Assembly (NCBI RefSeq): GCF_014697625.1
Contig: NZ_JACJSG010000011.1
Coordinates: 117,843-181,842, forward strand
Reading direction: 5' to 3'
Origin: Anabaena azotica FACHB-119
GTDB lineage: Bacteria; Cyanobacteriota; Cyanobacteriia; Cyanobacteriales; Nostocaceae
Length of the DNA stretch: 64,000 bases
Shown: positions 6,772-15,771 of the stretch, one piece after another
How positions within the stretch are numbered: the stretch's first letter is position 1
Layout: every line of letters begins with the position of its first letter
Notes under the pieces: model-generated
What the model was told of the DNA's origin: nothing
Seen by the model: only the letters and a program-made list of their open reading frames with translations
The model's database searches: none
Position numbers and translations under genes: made by a program

Positions 6772-7596
6772 ATGAACATCGCAATTATTGGCTGTGGCTA
6801 TGTTGGTTGTGCGATCGCCAAATATTGGCAGCAAAATCCCAACTTAATTGTAACTGCCACAACTACCACACCTGAACGTGTTTCACAATTACAAAAATTA
6901 GCCAACAAGGTTATAGTTACTCAAGGCAATGACCTAGAAAGAATCGTCAATGTATTAGAAAATCAAGATTTTGTCTTATTAAATGTTGGGGCAAAAGGTG
7001 CTGATTTATATGAATCTGCATATCTAGATACTGCCAAAACTTTGGTTTCAGCTTTACAGCAAAATTCTACTGTCAAACAAGTAATATATACAGGTAGTTA
7101 TTCAGTTTATGGCGACAGAAACGGCGATTGGGTAGATGAAGAAACACCACCTATGCCTAAGAGTCGTAATGGAGAAATCCTCAAAGAAACAGAAGATATT
7201 TTATTATCAGCTTCTAGTAACAAACTGAGCGTTTGCATCTGGCGATTAGGGGGCATTTATGGCCCTGGTAGAGAATTGGTGAAAATATTTAGCCGAGTTC
7301 CTGGGACAACTCGTCCCGGTGATGGCGGCGATATTACCAACTGGATTCATTTAGATGACATTGTTGGTGCTATGGAGTTTGTGCGTCAACACCCATTACA
7401 AGGTATTTATAATTTAGTGGATGATGCACATCTACCAAGTAAAATATTGTTGGATACTCTATTCGCTCAACATAATTTACCCAAGGTCATTTGGGATGCT
7501 ACAGTTAGCAGTAATCGTCCATATAACGCCAAGGTTTCCAATCAAAAAATTAAACAAGCTGGATATCAGTTAATTCATCCCCAAATAATATTTTAA
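6772..7596 (+). CDS. NAD-dependent epimerase/dehydratase (atypical SDR)
   Basis: A 274-residue Rossmann protein starting with the dinucleotide motif IIGCGYVGCAIA. It also has YTGSYSVYGD (about 104-113), WRLGGIYGPGRE (about 157-168) and an NWIHLDDIVGA segment, as in the COG0451/YeeZ-like group. The usual YxxxK pair is not obvious, so the reaction cannot be named. The gene precedes the alpha/beta hydrolase-like gene by 17 bp, so the two are probably co-transcribed. Gene start follows a run of GTCAACC repeats. Confidence 0.75.
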   Translation: MNIAIIGCGYVGCAIAKYWQQNPNLIVTATTTTPERVSQLQKLANKVIVTQGNDLERIVNVLENQDFVLLNVGAKGADLYESAYLDTAKTLVSALQQNSTVKQVIYTGSYSVYGDRNGDWVDEETPPMPKSRNGEILKETEDILLSASSNKLSVCIWRLGGIYGPGRELVKIFSRVPGTTRPGDGGDITNWIHLDDIVGAMEFVRQHPLQGIYNLVDDAHLPSKILLDTLFAQHNLPKVIWDATVSSNRPYNAKVSNQKIKQAGYQLIHPQIIF

Positions 7597-7613
7597 TTTT
7601 AAAATCTAATTTT

Positions 7614-8507
7614 ATGCAAACAAATCCCACACCTACACAGTTTTACAATTGGCAAAATTATCGCTGTGCATATCAAGTTTATCAACCAGAAAATTCTCAA
7701 CCTCAAGGCATACCCTTACTATTAATTCATCCTATTGGCGTAGGTTTATCTGGTAAATTCTGGCAACGTTTTGTGCGTGAATGGTATGGTAGCGGTCAAC
7801 GCAATTTAATTTACAATCCCGATTTACTAGGCTGCGGTGATAGTGATAAACCCCATGTGGCTTATACACCTAAAGATTGGGCAGAACAGTTACAATATTT
7901 TCTCCAAACTGTAGTACAAACACCTGTGATTTTGGTAGTACAAGGTGCTTTGTTTCCCGTTGCTATAGAATTAGTGCAGTTGGAATCAAACTTGATTGCT
8001 AAACTCATACTTTCTGGGCCGCCAACTTGGCCTGTAATTACTAAAAAATCCCCAGACTGGCGCAAAAAATTGGCTTGGAACATTTTTGATTCGCCTGTTG
8101 GTAATGCTTTTTATCGTTATGCACGTACACCAAAGTTTCTGAGTTCTTTTTCCACGAAGCAATTATTTGCATCAGCCGATACTGTGGACGCAGAGTGGTT
8201 AAATACATTAGTTGCAGGTGCAGCAAATTCAGCCAGTCGCCACGCTGTATTTTCCTTTCTCGCTGGGTTCTGGCGAAAAGATTACAGCAGCTTAATTGCA
8301 ACCATCAAACAACCAACACTGGTAGTTTTAGGGGAATCAGCGTCAAGTATTAGCAAAGAAGGGAAGACAGCAACGGCTGACGACACTTTAGCCGATTATT
8401 TGGATATTTTACCACAAGGTCGTGGTGTGAAAATACCGGGGCGAAATGTTCTACCTTACGAGTCTACGGCGGAATTTGTGAAAGCGATCGCCCAAATTAA
8501 CGACTAG
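7614..8507 (+). CDS. Alpha/beta hydrolase fold protein lacking the catalytic triad
   Basis: A 297-residue protein with hallmarks of the fold: LLIHPIGVGLSG (oxyanion region, about 36-47) and NPDLLGCGDSDKP (about 66-78). The nucleophile elbow, normally GxSxG, reads VVQGALFP, with Ala where Ser is expected. The C-terminal catalytic His region (usually GHLPHxE) reads GRNVLPYES. It may be a non-enzymatic partner or a divergent enzyme. It lies 17 bp after the epimerase gene, suggesting an operon. Confidence 0.7.
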   Translation: MQTNPTPTQFYNWQNYRCAYQVYQPENSQPQGIPLLLIHPIGVGLSGKFWQRFVREWYGSGQRNLIYNPDLLGCGDSDKPHVAYTPKDWAEQLQYFLQTVVQTPVILVVQGALFPVAIELVQLESNLIAKLILSGPPTWPVITKKSPDWRKKLAWNIFDSPVGNAFYRYARTPKFLSSFSTKQLFASADTVDAEWLNTLVAGAANSASRHAVFSFLAGFWRKDYSSLIATIKQPTLVVLGESASSISKEGKTATADDTLADYLDILPQGRGVKIPGRNVLPYESTAEFVKAIAQIND

Positions 8508-9031
8508 CCCATCGCCAAACTTTTTAAGTATTTTCCTATAGAACAAAATATTTTTCAAACTAGATGTTACAAACAGCATACTTAGCGCTTACTAACCAAT
8601 TACACTTAAAAACCGTTATTTTTTTGTAAAATTTATATAAACAATCTGCTGTAATTACATAAATATTTTACCTTTTACAAACCACATATAGAGGCTAAAA
8701 AAGTCTTGTAATCCTTGTATATTCTAACTTTGGGGGAATATATAGGCAAGGTAAACAATATATTTTTTAGGTGAATATATTGAATTACTCCTAGCGGATT
8801 AAACTTATTTACTTTAGTGTATAAAATAACAACATAAAGAAAACACGGTAAAAATTTCACTAATAGCTGCACAAAGGTAAGAGAAATTACTGAATATGAT
8901 AATTTTACTTACCTGCATAACTGTGTGCGATCGCTGCAAGAAGCTAATTCAAGCCTCTTGGAGAATCAATTTGTGAACAACTTCATCCTGTTTCTTCAAT
9001 TTTGATAATTTTGATCCAACTGGTTGAATTC
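8508..9031. other. Intergenic, no gene seen
   Basis: AT-rich DNA with one HIP1 site. A 65-codon minus-strand frame (8675-8872) has no start signal and a composition typical of noncoding DNA. The promoter of the PEP-CTERM gene should lie in the last 150 bases. Confidence 0.5.
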
Positions 9032-9652
9032 ATGAAAAATCATCACCTTTTTCAGGCATCATTCACATTATTTGCTGGTACTGTCTCAGCTTTAGCTATA
9101 TCTACCAGTGCTAACGCTAGTCCCGTGATTGTAACAGTAACATTTGATGATCTTGTTGGACAAGGCATTGTACCGGATGGATACAGTGGCATCAACTGGG
9201 ATAGTAATTTTGAATACTACGGTTTTGAACAAGATCCCTATTATCCAGAGTCAGAGCCAAATCGAGTTTACGGAAGCTACACCAAATGGGAACTTGCACC
9301 ATCAAGTATTCCCTTCTATTTTGCATCACCTGTAATTTTTGAGGGAGCTTACTTCTCTGGCTTTGATTTTTCTGTTCCAGTGAGCTTCTCACTTTACAAA
9401 GGAGGAATATTAAAGGCGACATCTGCATCGCTAACACCTTCTTCCATACCCACTTTTCTCTCGTCAGGTTTCGCAGGGTTGGTTGATGAAGTTCGTGTAA
9501 ATTGGTACAACGGCTACACAGTTATGGATAACGTGACATATCGTACTCCTTATTCTGTTCCCGAACCTGCTACTCTGATTGGTTTATTAGGTCTGGGTGC
9601 TTTTGGTGTCACTAAGCTCAAACGTCATCAAAAGCAACAAGTTAAGTGCTAG
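9032..9652 (+). CDS. PEP-CTERM sorted exported protein
   Basis: A 206-residue secreted protein starting at ATG 9032; a frame from 9002 would add ten residues before the signal peptide. Residues 1-30 are a signal peptide ending near SANASP. The body is beta-rich and Tyr/Ser-rich. The C-terminus has VPEPATLIGLLGLGAFG followed by a basic tail, a clear PEP-CTERM sorting signal recognised by an exosortase. Such proteins are released or anchored at the cell surface and often belong to exopolysaccharide material. The specific role is unknown. Confidence 0.82.
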   Translation: MKNHHLFQASFTLFAGTVSALAISTSANASPVIVTVTFDDLVGQGIVPDGYSGINWDSNFEYYGFEQDPYYPESEPNRVYGSYTKWELAPSSIPFYFASPVIFEGAYFSGFDFSVPVSFSLYKGGILKATSASLTPSSIPTFLSSGFAGLVDEVRVNWYNGYTVMDNVTYRTPYSVPEPATLIGLLGLGAFGVTKLKRHQKQQVKC

Positions 9653-9837
9653 TATTGCCGCAAATTGATTCACACTCAACCGAATACGTACCTGTTATCA
9701 CCCATTTATAAGTCTTAATCACAAATAATTATCATGATTTTCACAAGGGAAATGGCTTTGTAGGTCATTGCTCCCTTGTTTTGTGTTTGTCGCTGGCAAG
9801 AAAATGTGAATTAAAATACAGATGTCTAAGACAGCAT

Positions 9838-9980
9838 CAGGACTTACGCACCAATGTTATCTGTTAAGACTGGGTGTAAGGGTGTAAGGGTGTAAGGGTG
9901 TAGGTTTTGAAGGCTTACCCCCCTACACCCCTATACCCTTGTCCAAACCCTTGATTTTTCGTTTTCATGCGTAAGTCCTA
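9838..9980. mobile_element. MITE, family A, copy 2
   Basis: A 143-bp element with ends CAGGACTTACGCA and TGCGTAAGTCCTA, flanked by the 5-bp direct repeat AGCAT (9833-9837, 9981-9985). Its interior has GGGTGTAA units and a matching CTACACCCCTATACCC arm, unlike copies 1 and 3. It lies 38 bp before the agmatinase-family gene and may influence it. Confidence 0.75.
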
Positions 9981-10018
9981 AGCATATTTTCTACCCAGGT
10001 AAATCCATCAGGTAATCA

Positions 10019-11065
10019 ATGATTAATCAACTCCAAGACTATAACCCTAGCGGTGTGGGTGAAATCAATGGCAATCTCTTAGGTTTGCCATGTGATTATG
10101 ATTCTGCAAACTTAATTGTCTTTGCAGTCCCTTGGGAAGTTACTGTTTCCTATGGTGCAGGTACAGCTAACGGCCCGCAGAGAATCCTTGATGCTTCGGT
10201 ACAACTGGATTTATTCGACTTTGATAACCCTGAAGGCTGGAAACAAGGAATTTATTTAGTAGAAATTCCTCAAGAAATTTTAGAGAAGAACAATTACTAT
10301 CGGGATTTAGCAGCGCAAATTATTGAACGGTTAGCGCAAGGTAAATTGCTGACAGACACACCAGATTTAACCCCTGTACTCACAGAAATTAATCAGGCTT
10401 CTCAACAAGTAAATCAATGGTTGTTTACCCAATGTCAAGCTGCAATGAATCAAGGTAAGCAAGTTGCTGTCATTGGCGGGGATCACAGTTCACCTTTGGG
10501 TTACTTCCAAGCATTAGCAGCTAAATACCCGAAGTTTGGGATTCTGCACATTGATGCACACGCAGATTTACGCGACGCTTATGAGGGATTTGCATTTTCT
10601 CATGCGTCAATTATGTTTAATGGATTGAAATTACCGCAAATTTCTAAGTTGGTGCAGGTGGGTTTACGCGATATCAGTCATGATGAAATACAAATGATTG
10701 ACCAATCGCAAGGGCGCATTGTGGCATATTATGACCCCATTATTAAACAAAAACTATACGCTGGGACAACTTGGATTGAATTATGCCGGGAAATTATTAA
10801 TAATTTACCGGCACAAGTCCACATTAGTTTTGATGTGGATGGTTTAGATCCTAAACTTTGCCCCAGTACGGGTACACCTGTTCCTGGTGGTTTGGAATTG
10901 GAACAAGTTTTTTGTCTATTCCGTGAATTGGTGAATAGTGGTAGAAAAATTATTGGCTTTGATGTGTGCGAAGTTGGGGATGGGGAGTGGGATGGTAATG
11001 TAGGGGCAAGGGTTGTCTATAAATTGGCGAATTTAATGGATTTGTCTCAACGACAATCAGCTTAA
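10019..11065 (+). CDS. speB: Agmatinase/arginase family ureohydrolase
   Basis: A 348-residue ureohydrolase with the dimanganese or nickel site motifs in order: GGDHSS (about 155), HIDAHADLRDAYEG (about 180-193) and SFDVDGLDPKLCP (about 274-286). The family releases urea from agmatine, arginine, guanidinobutyrate or guanidine. In Anabaena a related enzyme acts as agmatinase in arginine catabolism, while another cyanobacterial branch is a guanidine hydrolase, so agmatinase is the likelier but unproven substrate call. It appears to be a single gene with a MITE just upstream. Confidence 0.8.
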   Translation: MINQLQDYNPSGVGEINGNLLGLPCDYDSANLIVFAVPWEVTVSYGAGTANGPQRILDASVQLDLFDFDNPEGWKQGIYLVEIPQEILEKNNYYRDLAAQIIERLAQGKLLTDTPDLTPVLTEINQASQQVNQWLFTQCQAAMNQGKQVAVIGGDHSSPLGYFQALAAKYPKFGILHIDAHADLRDAYEGFAFSHASIMFNGLKLPQISKLVQVGLRDISHDEIQMIDQSQGRIVAYYDPIIKQKLYAGTTWIELCREIINNLPAQVHISFDVDGLDPKLCPSTGTPVPGGLELEQVFCLFRELVNSGRKIIGFDVCEVGDGEWDGNVGARVVYKLANLMDLSQRQSA

Positions 11066-11475
11066 ATTTTCCAGTGGGCGATCGCCTTTCAGATCACAGG
11101 GCTTTCAAAGAGCGATCGCTATCCACCAAACAAAGCTAATCGTATTAAAGATACATATAATAATCTTCGGATTATGCCATCTATCTTGAGTATAGTTCTT
11201 AAGATGAGAATTGAAAGTTGTATGAATAACATTTATTAAACAAAGCTGTAAATTTTAACTGTAATATTTGGAAATATTTAATCAAAAATAGCAAAAGCCT
11301 TGTAAAAAGCTAATTTGAGCTTTCACCATCAATTTACCTCGTAGGATAGTTATCGTTATTACCGTATCTACTCATGCAAAGAACTAACTTTTATGTCATC
11401 ATAGTGAGTGAGAATTAAATCGGTGATAGTCTTTGTTTTTAGTATTAATTGGCTTTTCCTTTTGGTATTCACAGA

Positions 11476-11524
11476 CTTCTCTCCGAAACTTAAATCTCTA
11501 CACAGTGATGATTTTGGAGAGAAG
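11476..11524 (+). promoter_or_regulatory. 5' UTR hairpin that sequesters the rbp Shine-Dalgarno sequence
   Basis: CTTCTCTCC (11476-11484) is perfectly complementary, over 9 bp, to GGAGAGAAG (11516-11524), which contains the Shine-Dalgarno of the RRM gene starting at 11528. The loop is about 31 nt. Pairing would hide the ribosome site, so it is a candidate temperature- or protein-dependent translation switch for a cold-type RNA-binding protein. Confidence 0.6.
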
Positions 11525-11527
11525 ATA

Positions 11528-11833
11528 ATGTCAATTTATGTAGGGAACCTCTCTTACGCAGTTACGCAAGAGGATATCAGCAATGTTTTTGCAGAATATG
11601 GTTCTGTGAAACGTGTTGTGCTACCTACTGACCGTGAGACAGGTCGTCTGCGCGGTTTTGCCTTTGTAGAAATGAGTTCAGATGCAGAAGAAACATCTGC
11701 GATCGAAGGACTTGATGGTGCGGAGTGGATGGGACGTGATTTAAAAGTCAATAAAGCCAAGCCCAAAGAAGATAGAGGTTCCTTTGGTGGAAACCGGGGA
11801 GGATATAACGGCGGTGGACGTTCTCGTTATTAA
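11528..11833 (+). CDS. rbp: RNA-binding protein with RRM domain and Gly-rich tail (Rbp)
   Basis: A 101-residue protein. I chose ATG 11528 because GGAGAG lies 7-8 bases before it and the RRM begins at once with RNP2 IYVGNL; a frame open from 11408 only adds noncoding-like residues. RNP1 is RGFAFVEM (about 42-49). The tail (about 80-101) is Gly/Arg/Asn-rich, as in the cold-induced Rbp proteins of Anabaena. It is followed by a terminator-like hairpin and then rpsU, the known rbpA1-rpsU arrangement. It binds single-stranded RNA and probably supports cold acclimation. Confidence 0.9.
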   Translation: MSIYVGNLSYAVTQEDISNVFAEYGSVKRVVLPTDRETGRLRGFAFVEMSSDAEETSAIEGLDGAEWMGRDLKVNKAKPKEDRGSFGGNRGGYNGGGRSRY

Positions 11834-11869
11834 GGTTTAACAAGAAGAATTTGTCTAAATTCTTAAAGT

Positions 11870-11895
11870 CAGACAATATGTCTGCCTTTTTTTTT
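11870..11895 (+). terminator. Terminator between rbp and rpsU
   Basis: A 6-bp stem CAGACA/TGTCTG with a 3-base loop is followed by CC and nine T residues. It lies between rbp and rpsU, so rpsU would be reached only by partial read-through or from its own promoter. Confidence 0.65.
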
Positions 11896-11961
11896 CCCAT
11901 TAGTTAACTCAATTATTGACCCCTATTGAGCCAAGAATTTATCAATTGAATAGGAGATATC

Positions 11962-12147
11962 ATGACACAAATCAAAGTTGGCGAAAATGAAGGTATCGAG
12001 TCAGCCTTGCGCCGATTTAAGCGAGAAGTTTCTAAAGCAGGGATCATGCCTGATATTAAGAAGCATCGTCACTTTGAAACGCCTATAGAAAAACGCAAGC
12101 GTAAAGAAATCGCCAAGCACAGACAGTCTAAACGACGTTTCAAGTAA
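11962..12147 (+). CDS. rpsU: 30S ribosomal protein S21
   Basis: A 61-residue, strongly basic protein. [23 protein letters not shown] and the Arg/Lys-rich end ([18 protein letters not shown]) are classic S21. It binds the 30S platform near the anti-Shine-Dalgarno region and helps initiation. A Shine-Dalgarno-like AGGAG lies nine bases before the ATG. Its position behind rbp matches the cold-regulated cluster known in Anabaena. Confidence 0.95.
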   Translation: MTQIKVGENEGIESALRRFKREVSKAGIMPDIKKHRHFETPIEKRKRKEIAKHRQSKRRFK

Positions 12148-12266
12148 TTAATCGGTCTGGCTAATTACTGAAGGTATGGTTGGTTTTCTGGGTAATTGGT
12201 AATCGCTAATAGGTAATTGTGTTACCATGACCGATTGCCAATTACCATTCTCCACCATATTAAAAA

Positions 12267-12878
12267 TCACCTTCTACTGACAAGATGAGTTTCTAAACTG
12301 CGAAGTTGAGAATTAATCTGCACAATATTGGGATGGGTTGCAGAATATTTAGTTTGTAGTAATGCACGTTCTATCTTGAGTTCTTCCATCTTCGCTTTGA
12401 TAGCTTGCGAAATCGCCACATTTAAAGCAGTTTGATTATTGGGCTGTAGCTGTAAAAAGCGTTTATTAAGACTTTTAATTTTCCGTTCTCTATCTTGAAT
12501 CACCGGAGAGGTTGGGGTGTAGGTTACATTCAATAATGCTCGTTCTACTGCCAATTTGCCGATTCTTGCTTTGATAGCTTGAGAGACAGCAATATCTACA
12601 GCAGTTTTCCCACCCTGTGGCTGTAACTGGGCTAAATTTTTACGTAAACTTTGTAGTTTCCTGTTAGTGTTTTGCATGACAGGATTTTGTGGCGTAAATG
12701 TGACATCTAGCACTGCTTGCTGCAATTCTAAGTCGATAATTTGCTGTGTAATCGATTTCACAGTGACTTGAGGGTTACTCACTACTTGATTGGCTTGTGC
12801 TGAGATAATATTTGCTGAGGCAGTGCCAGAACTGATAATAGTGATGAAGATAAACAGCATAAGTGGCTTGTGCCTCAT
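12267..12878 (-). CDS. Exported protein with three helical repeats, function unknown
   Basis: A 203-residue protein with a signal peptide (about 1-22, ending ...SSGTASA). The mature part holds three similar units of about 57 residues with the pattern IxxLxxERALLxxxYTPxxPxIQxxxRKLxSL, spaced by an LQPxxxTAxxxAISQAIKA linker. The units resemble the coiled-coil 'TPNHPDV' segments of polysaccharide chain-length regulators, so helical hairpins in the periplasm are likely. Single gene, convergent with rpsU. Confidence 0.65.
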   Translation of the reverse strand: MRHKPLMLFIFITIISSGTASANIISAQANQVVSNPQVTVKSITQQIIDLELQQAVLDVTFTPQNPVMQNTNRKLQSLRKNLAQLQPQGGKTAVDIAVSQAIKARIGKLAVERALLNVTYTPTSPVIQDRERKIKSLNKRFLQLQPNNQTALNVAISQAIKAKMEELKIERALLQTKYSATHPNIVQINSQLRSLETHLVSRR

Positions 12879-13063
12879 ATCAAATCACTCCAGAATGATT
12901 GGTGGACATCAAATTCTGTGACACTGTTTGCCTGATAAGGTTCCAGACGGATGTTGACTACTTTTTAGTAGTTACTGTAAAGGAGTAGCGATCGCTCTAG
13001 TCGAAGTGGCATGATTGCACATAACCTAAATATAAGAGCCTCTTGTATTAGGTGGAACACAGC

Positions 13064-14680
13064 ATGAAGCGGATCAGTAAGTCTCTGCTGCTAGCCTTGA
13101 ACTGGGTATTATTATCATTCGGCACAACGCTTTTAATTATTTTCACCCAACCGATAGCAGTCCCAGCCCAAGAACCTCCAGCCCCTACCGAACAAACTAG
13201 CACACCCAAGCCAGAAAATCCCAATGACCAAAAGCTTAGAGATGCCCTAAAACGCTCATCTTCATCAGCCCCGCCACTCAGCCCAGAAGAACTTGCCCGT
13301 CAGCAAAAACTCATCCAAGCAGATAAACTTTACCTAGCAGGACAAATTGCTGAAGCAGAAAAAATTTACCGCGAAGTCAAAACACCATTTACTCAGACAG
13401 GTACAACCCAAGAACGCAAACCAGCAATCCTTGATCCTACGCAACTGACACCAGGCGGGAAAGTATATTGGCGAGAAGCCGAGGCGGGAATAGCCAGCAA
13501 GCTGCAAACCAGAACTTTAGTGCCTCTAAAATTATTGGTGGAACAATATCCCGAATTTATCCCTGGGCAGATTCGCTATGCTGAGGTTCTGACAAAATAC
13601 GATCGCACCCCAGAAGCACTAGAAGTTTTAGAACGGGCATCTTCCCTTTATCCTAATCAACCAGAATTGATTAAAGCTAAAGTCAAAGCCTTGGCTGAGT
13701 CGAAAAAATGGATGGAAGCATCCTTAGCTGCTAGGCAGTTTGCCATTCTCAACCCCAATAACCCACAAGCACCAGAATTTACCAAATTAGCCGATGACAA
13801 TCTCAAAAGCTATCAGTCCCACATCCGATCAGAGATTAGAGGTAATGTCATTAGTAACATCATTACTGGTGCTTTGGGTTATGCAGTAACTGGCAGTTTA
13901 CTAGGGCCATTTTCTGCCCTTGATTCTACCATTTTGTTACTACAAGGTGAAAAATCGATCGGTGATTCGGTAGCTAAACAGGCGAAAAAACAGTTACCTT
14001 TAATTATTGATGATGAAATTTTAGCCTACGTCAATGATATTGGGCAGAAATTAGCCAAAGTTTCTGGCAGAAATGAATTTAAATACGAATTTTTCGTCAT
14101 TCCCGAAGAAGAATTAAACGCATTCGCCCTACCTGGAGGGAAAATTTTTCTGAATGCAGGTGCGATCGCCAAAGCCAACTCCGAAGCAGAATTAGCCGGC
14201 TTAATTGGACATGAATTAGCGCACGTCGTCTTATCCCACGGCTTTCAACTAGTTACCCAAGGCAACCTCATCTCTAACGTAACTCAATATCTCCCCTTTG
14301 GTGGCACTGTTGGGCAACTTTTCGCCCTCAATTACAGCCGTGATATGGAACGACAAGCAGATTTTCTCGGTACAAGGTTAATTGTTGCTGGTGGTTATGC
14401 TGCTGACGGCTTGCGTAACTTGATGGTGACATTAGACAAACAAAGGAAATATGACATTCCCACTTGGCTATCTTCCCACCCAGGCGGTAACGAGCGAGTT
14501 AGTTATCTAGAAAATTTAATTGCTCGCAGCAATTATAATCGTTACGCTTACGAAGGTGTACAACGCCATACAGAAATTCAAGCCAGAGTCAACAAACTCC
14601 TCAAAGAGAAAAAAGAAAGAGAACAAAAAAAGCAGCCTACGGAACGAACTAAAAGTAAACTTTTTCGTCAACTAAATTAG
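13064..14680 (+). CDS. M48 family metalloprotease with TPR region (BepA-like)
   Basis: A 538-residue protein; ATG 13064 is preferred because AGGTGG lies 9 bases upstream. Residues 1-40 hold a signal anchor/peptide and are followed by a Pro-rich stretch. Two or three TPR-like units lie at about 70-240, and a glycine-rich hydrophobic stretch at about 265-285. The M48 core has HELAH (about 383-387) and the third zinc ligand Glu in SRDMERQADFLG (about 430). M48/TPR proteins such as BepA act as proteases or chaperones for outer-membrane proteins in the periplasm. The order here (TPR before protease) is the reverse of BepA. Single gene. Confidence 0.85.
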   Translation: MKRISKSLLLALNWVLLSFGTTLLIIFTQPIAVPAQEPPAPTEQTSTPKPENPNDQKLRDALKRSSSSAPPLSPEELARQQKLIQADKLYLAGQIAEAEKIYREVKTPFTQTGTTQERKPAILDPTQLTPGGKVYWREAEAGIASKLQTRTLVPLKLLVEQYPEFIPGQIRYAEVLTKYDRTPEALEVLERASSLYPNQPELIKAKVKALAESKKWMEASLAARQFAILNPNNPQAPEFTKLADDNLKSYQSHIRSEIRGNVISNIITGALGYAVTGSLLGPFSALDSTILLLQGEKSIGDSVAKQAKKQLPLIIDDEILAYVNDIGQKLAKVSGRNEFKYEFFVIPEEELNAFALPGGKIFLNAGAIAKANSEAELAGLIGHELAHVVLSHGFQLVTQGNLISNVTQYLPFGGTVGQLFALNYSRDMERQADFLGTRLIVAGGYAADGLRNLMVTLDKQRKYDIPTWLSSHPGGNERVSYLENLIARSNYNRYAYEGVQRHTEIQARVNKLLKEKKEREQKKQPTERTKSKLFRQLN

Positions 14681-14985
14681 AACTCAAGTTGTGTGTCATA
14701 AATTTCTCGTTGGGCTAGTCTATAGTCAACAGTCAACAGTCCATAGTCCATCTGACTTTTCACGTCATGTGGAAAAGCTAACGACAGACCTAACCCCCCA
14801 GCCCCCTTCCCTACTAGGGAAGGGGGAGAAATCAAAGCCTCTCTCCTTGTAGGAGAGAGGTTTGGAGAGAGGTCTTCCAGATACCGTGAAAAGTCAGAAC
14901 AGTCCATCAATTCAAAGCCATGATCTTTGAACTATGGACTAATGACTAATGACTAATCTACCGTTTGGTTACTAGAGGAGCAATC

Positions 14986-15771
14986 ATGTTATCTAAAAGC
15001 TGGAAATTTGTTTTGTTGGGAAGTTTAGGTTTATCTTTTGCCCTGGGTAATTCTGTCGCATTGGCTCAATATGATGATAGTGTTGTTGTGCCAACTGTAC
15101 CAGGTTCATCAACATCAACAGATTCAAACTATCCCTATCCGGTAGATACATCAACAAATACATATCCTTCCACAAATATTGATGGTAACGTCCGGTTTAG
15201 CTGTCAGTATATCAACGGACAGCACACTGTGGTATATCAACCCCAAAGTCAGCCGGGTCAATTCTTTCCCTGGGCAGCACCGAGAAATTTAGGCGGTGGT
15301 TGGGATGCACAAAGAAGATGTCAAGCGATCGCCAGTCGTCTAGAAAACTATCGTCCAGATGGCTTACAAGAACTTCAGGTATCCGTAGAAAATAACGAAA
15401 ACATCGTCTGTGTCACCACCGATGCAAATCAACGTTGTCGTATCGTCTTCACAGTACCTCGCAACCAAGACCCCTACACAGTACGTAATAACGTTTTCCA
15501 AAACCTAGTAACTGCTGATAACGGTCAGCAAACCACAGCCGTCAACACCTTCCGAGGAAACAACAATCTGTACAACTTGGGTGGACTTTTAGGTAATGGT
15601 AATAATCGCCTCAGTTCATCCAGACAGGGGATTAACTTGAAGCCTTTCCTCGATAACAGAGATGGGGGAACAGCTAGGAACCTCAGAAATGGCATAGCTA
15701 TTCGTCGCCAAACCCCAAATCGGTCTACCAATCAAGCCCCTACTCGCCTTAACCCCGATAGATTCCGCTAA
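14986..15771 (+). CDS. COP23 domain exported protein
   Basis: A 261-residue protein; ATG 14986 follows AGAGGAG by six bases. Signal peptide about 1-28 (ending ALAQ), then a Ser/Thr/Pro-rich linker to about 65. A COP23-like domain follows with RFSCQ, PWAAP, GGGWDAQRRCQAIASRLE, ICVT-like and RCRIVFTVP blocks (about 70-190), including three or four Cys. The C-terminal 70 residues are Asn/Arg-rich and probably disordered. COP23 was described as a 23-kDa circadian-oscillating membrane protein of Cyanothece; its biochemical role is unknown. Confidence 0.8.
   Translation: MLSKSWKFVLLGSLGLSFALGNSVALAQYDDSVVVPTVPGSSTSTDSNYPYPVDTSTNTYPSTNIDGNVRFSCQYINGQHTVVYQPQSQPGQFFPWAAPRNLGGGWDAQRRCQAIASRLENYRPDGLQELQVSVENNENIVCVTTDANQRCRIVFTVPRNQDPYTVRNNVFQNLVTADNGQQTTAVNTFRGNNNLYNLGGLLGNGNNRLSSSRQGINLKPFLDNRDGGTARNLRNGIAIRRQTPNRSTNQAPTRLNPDRFR

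Noticed and set aside
8675..8872. A 65-codon minus-strand frame
   Set aside because: AT-rich DNA composition, no ribosome site, and no family pattern.
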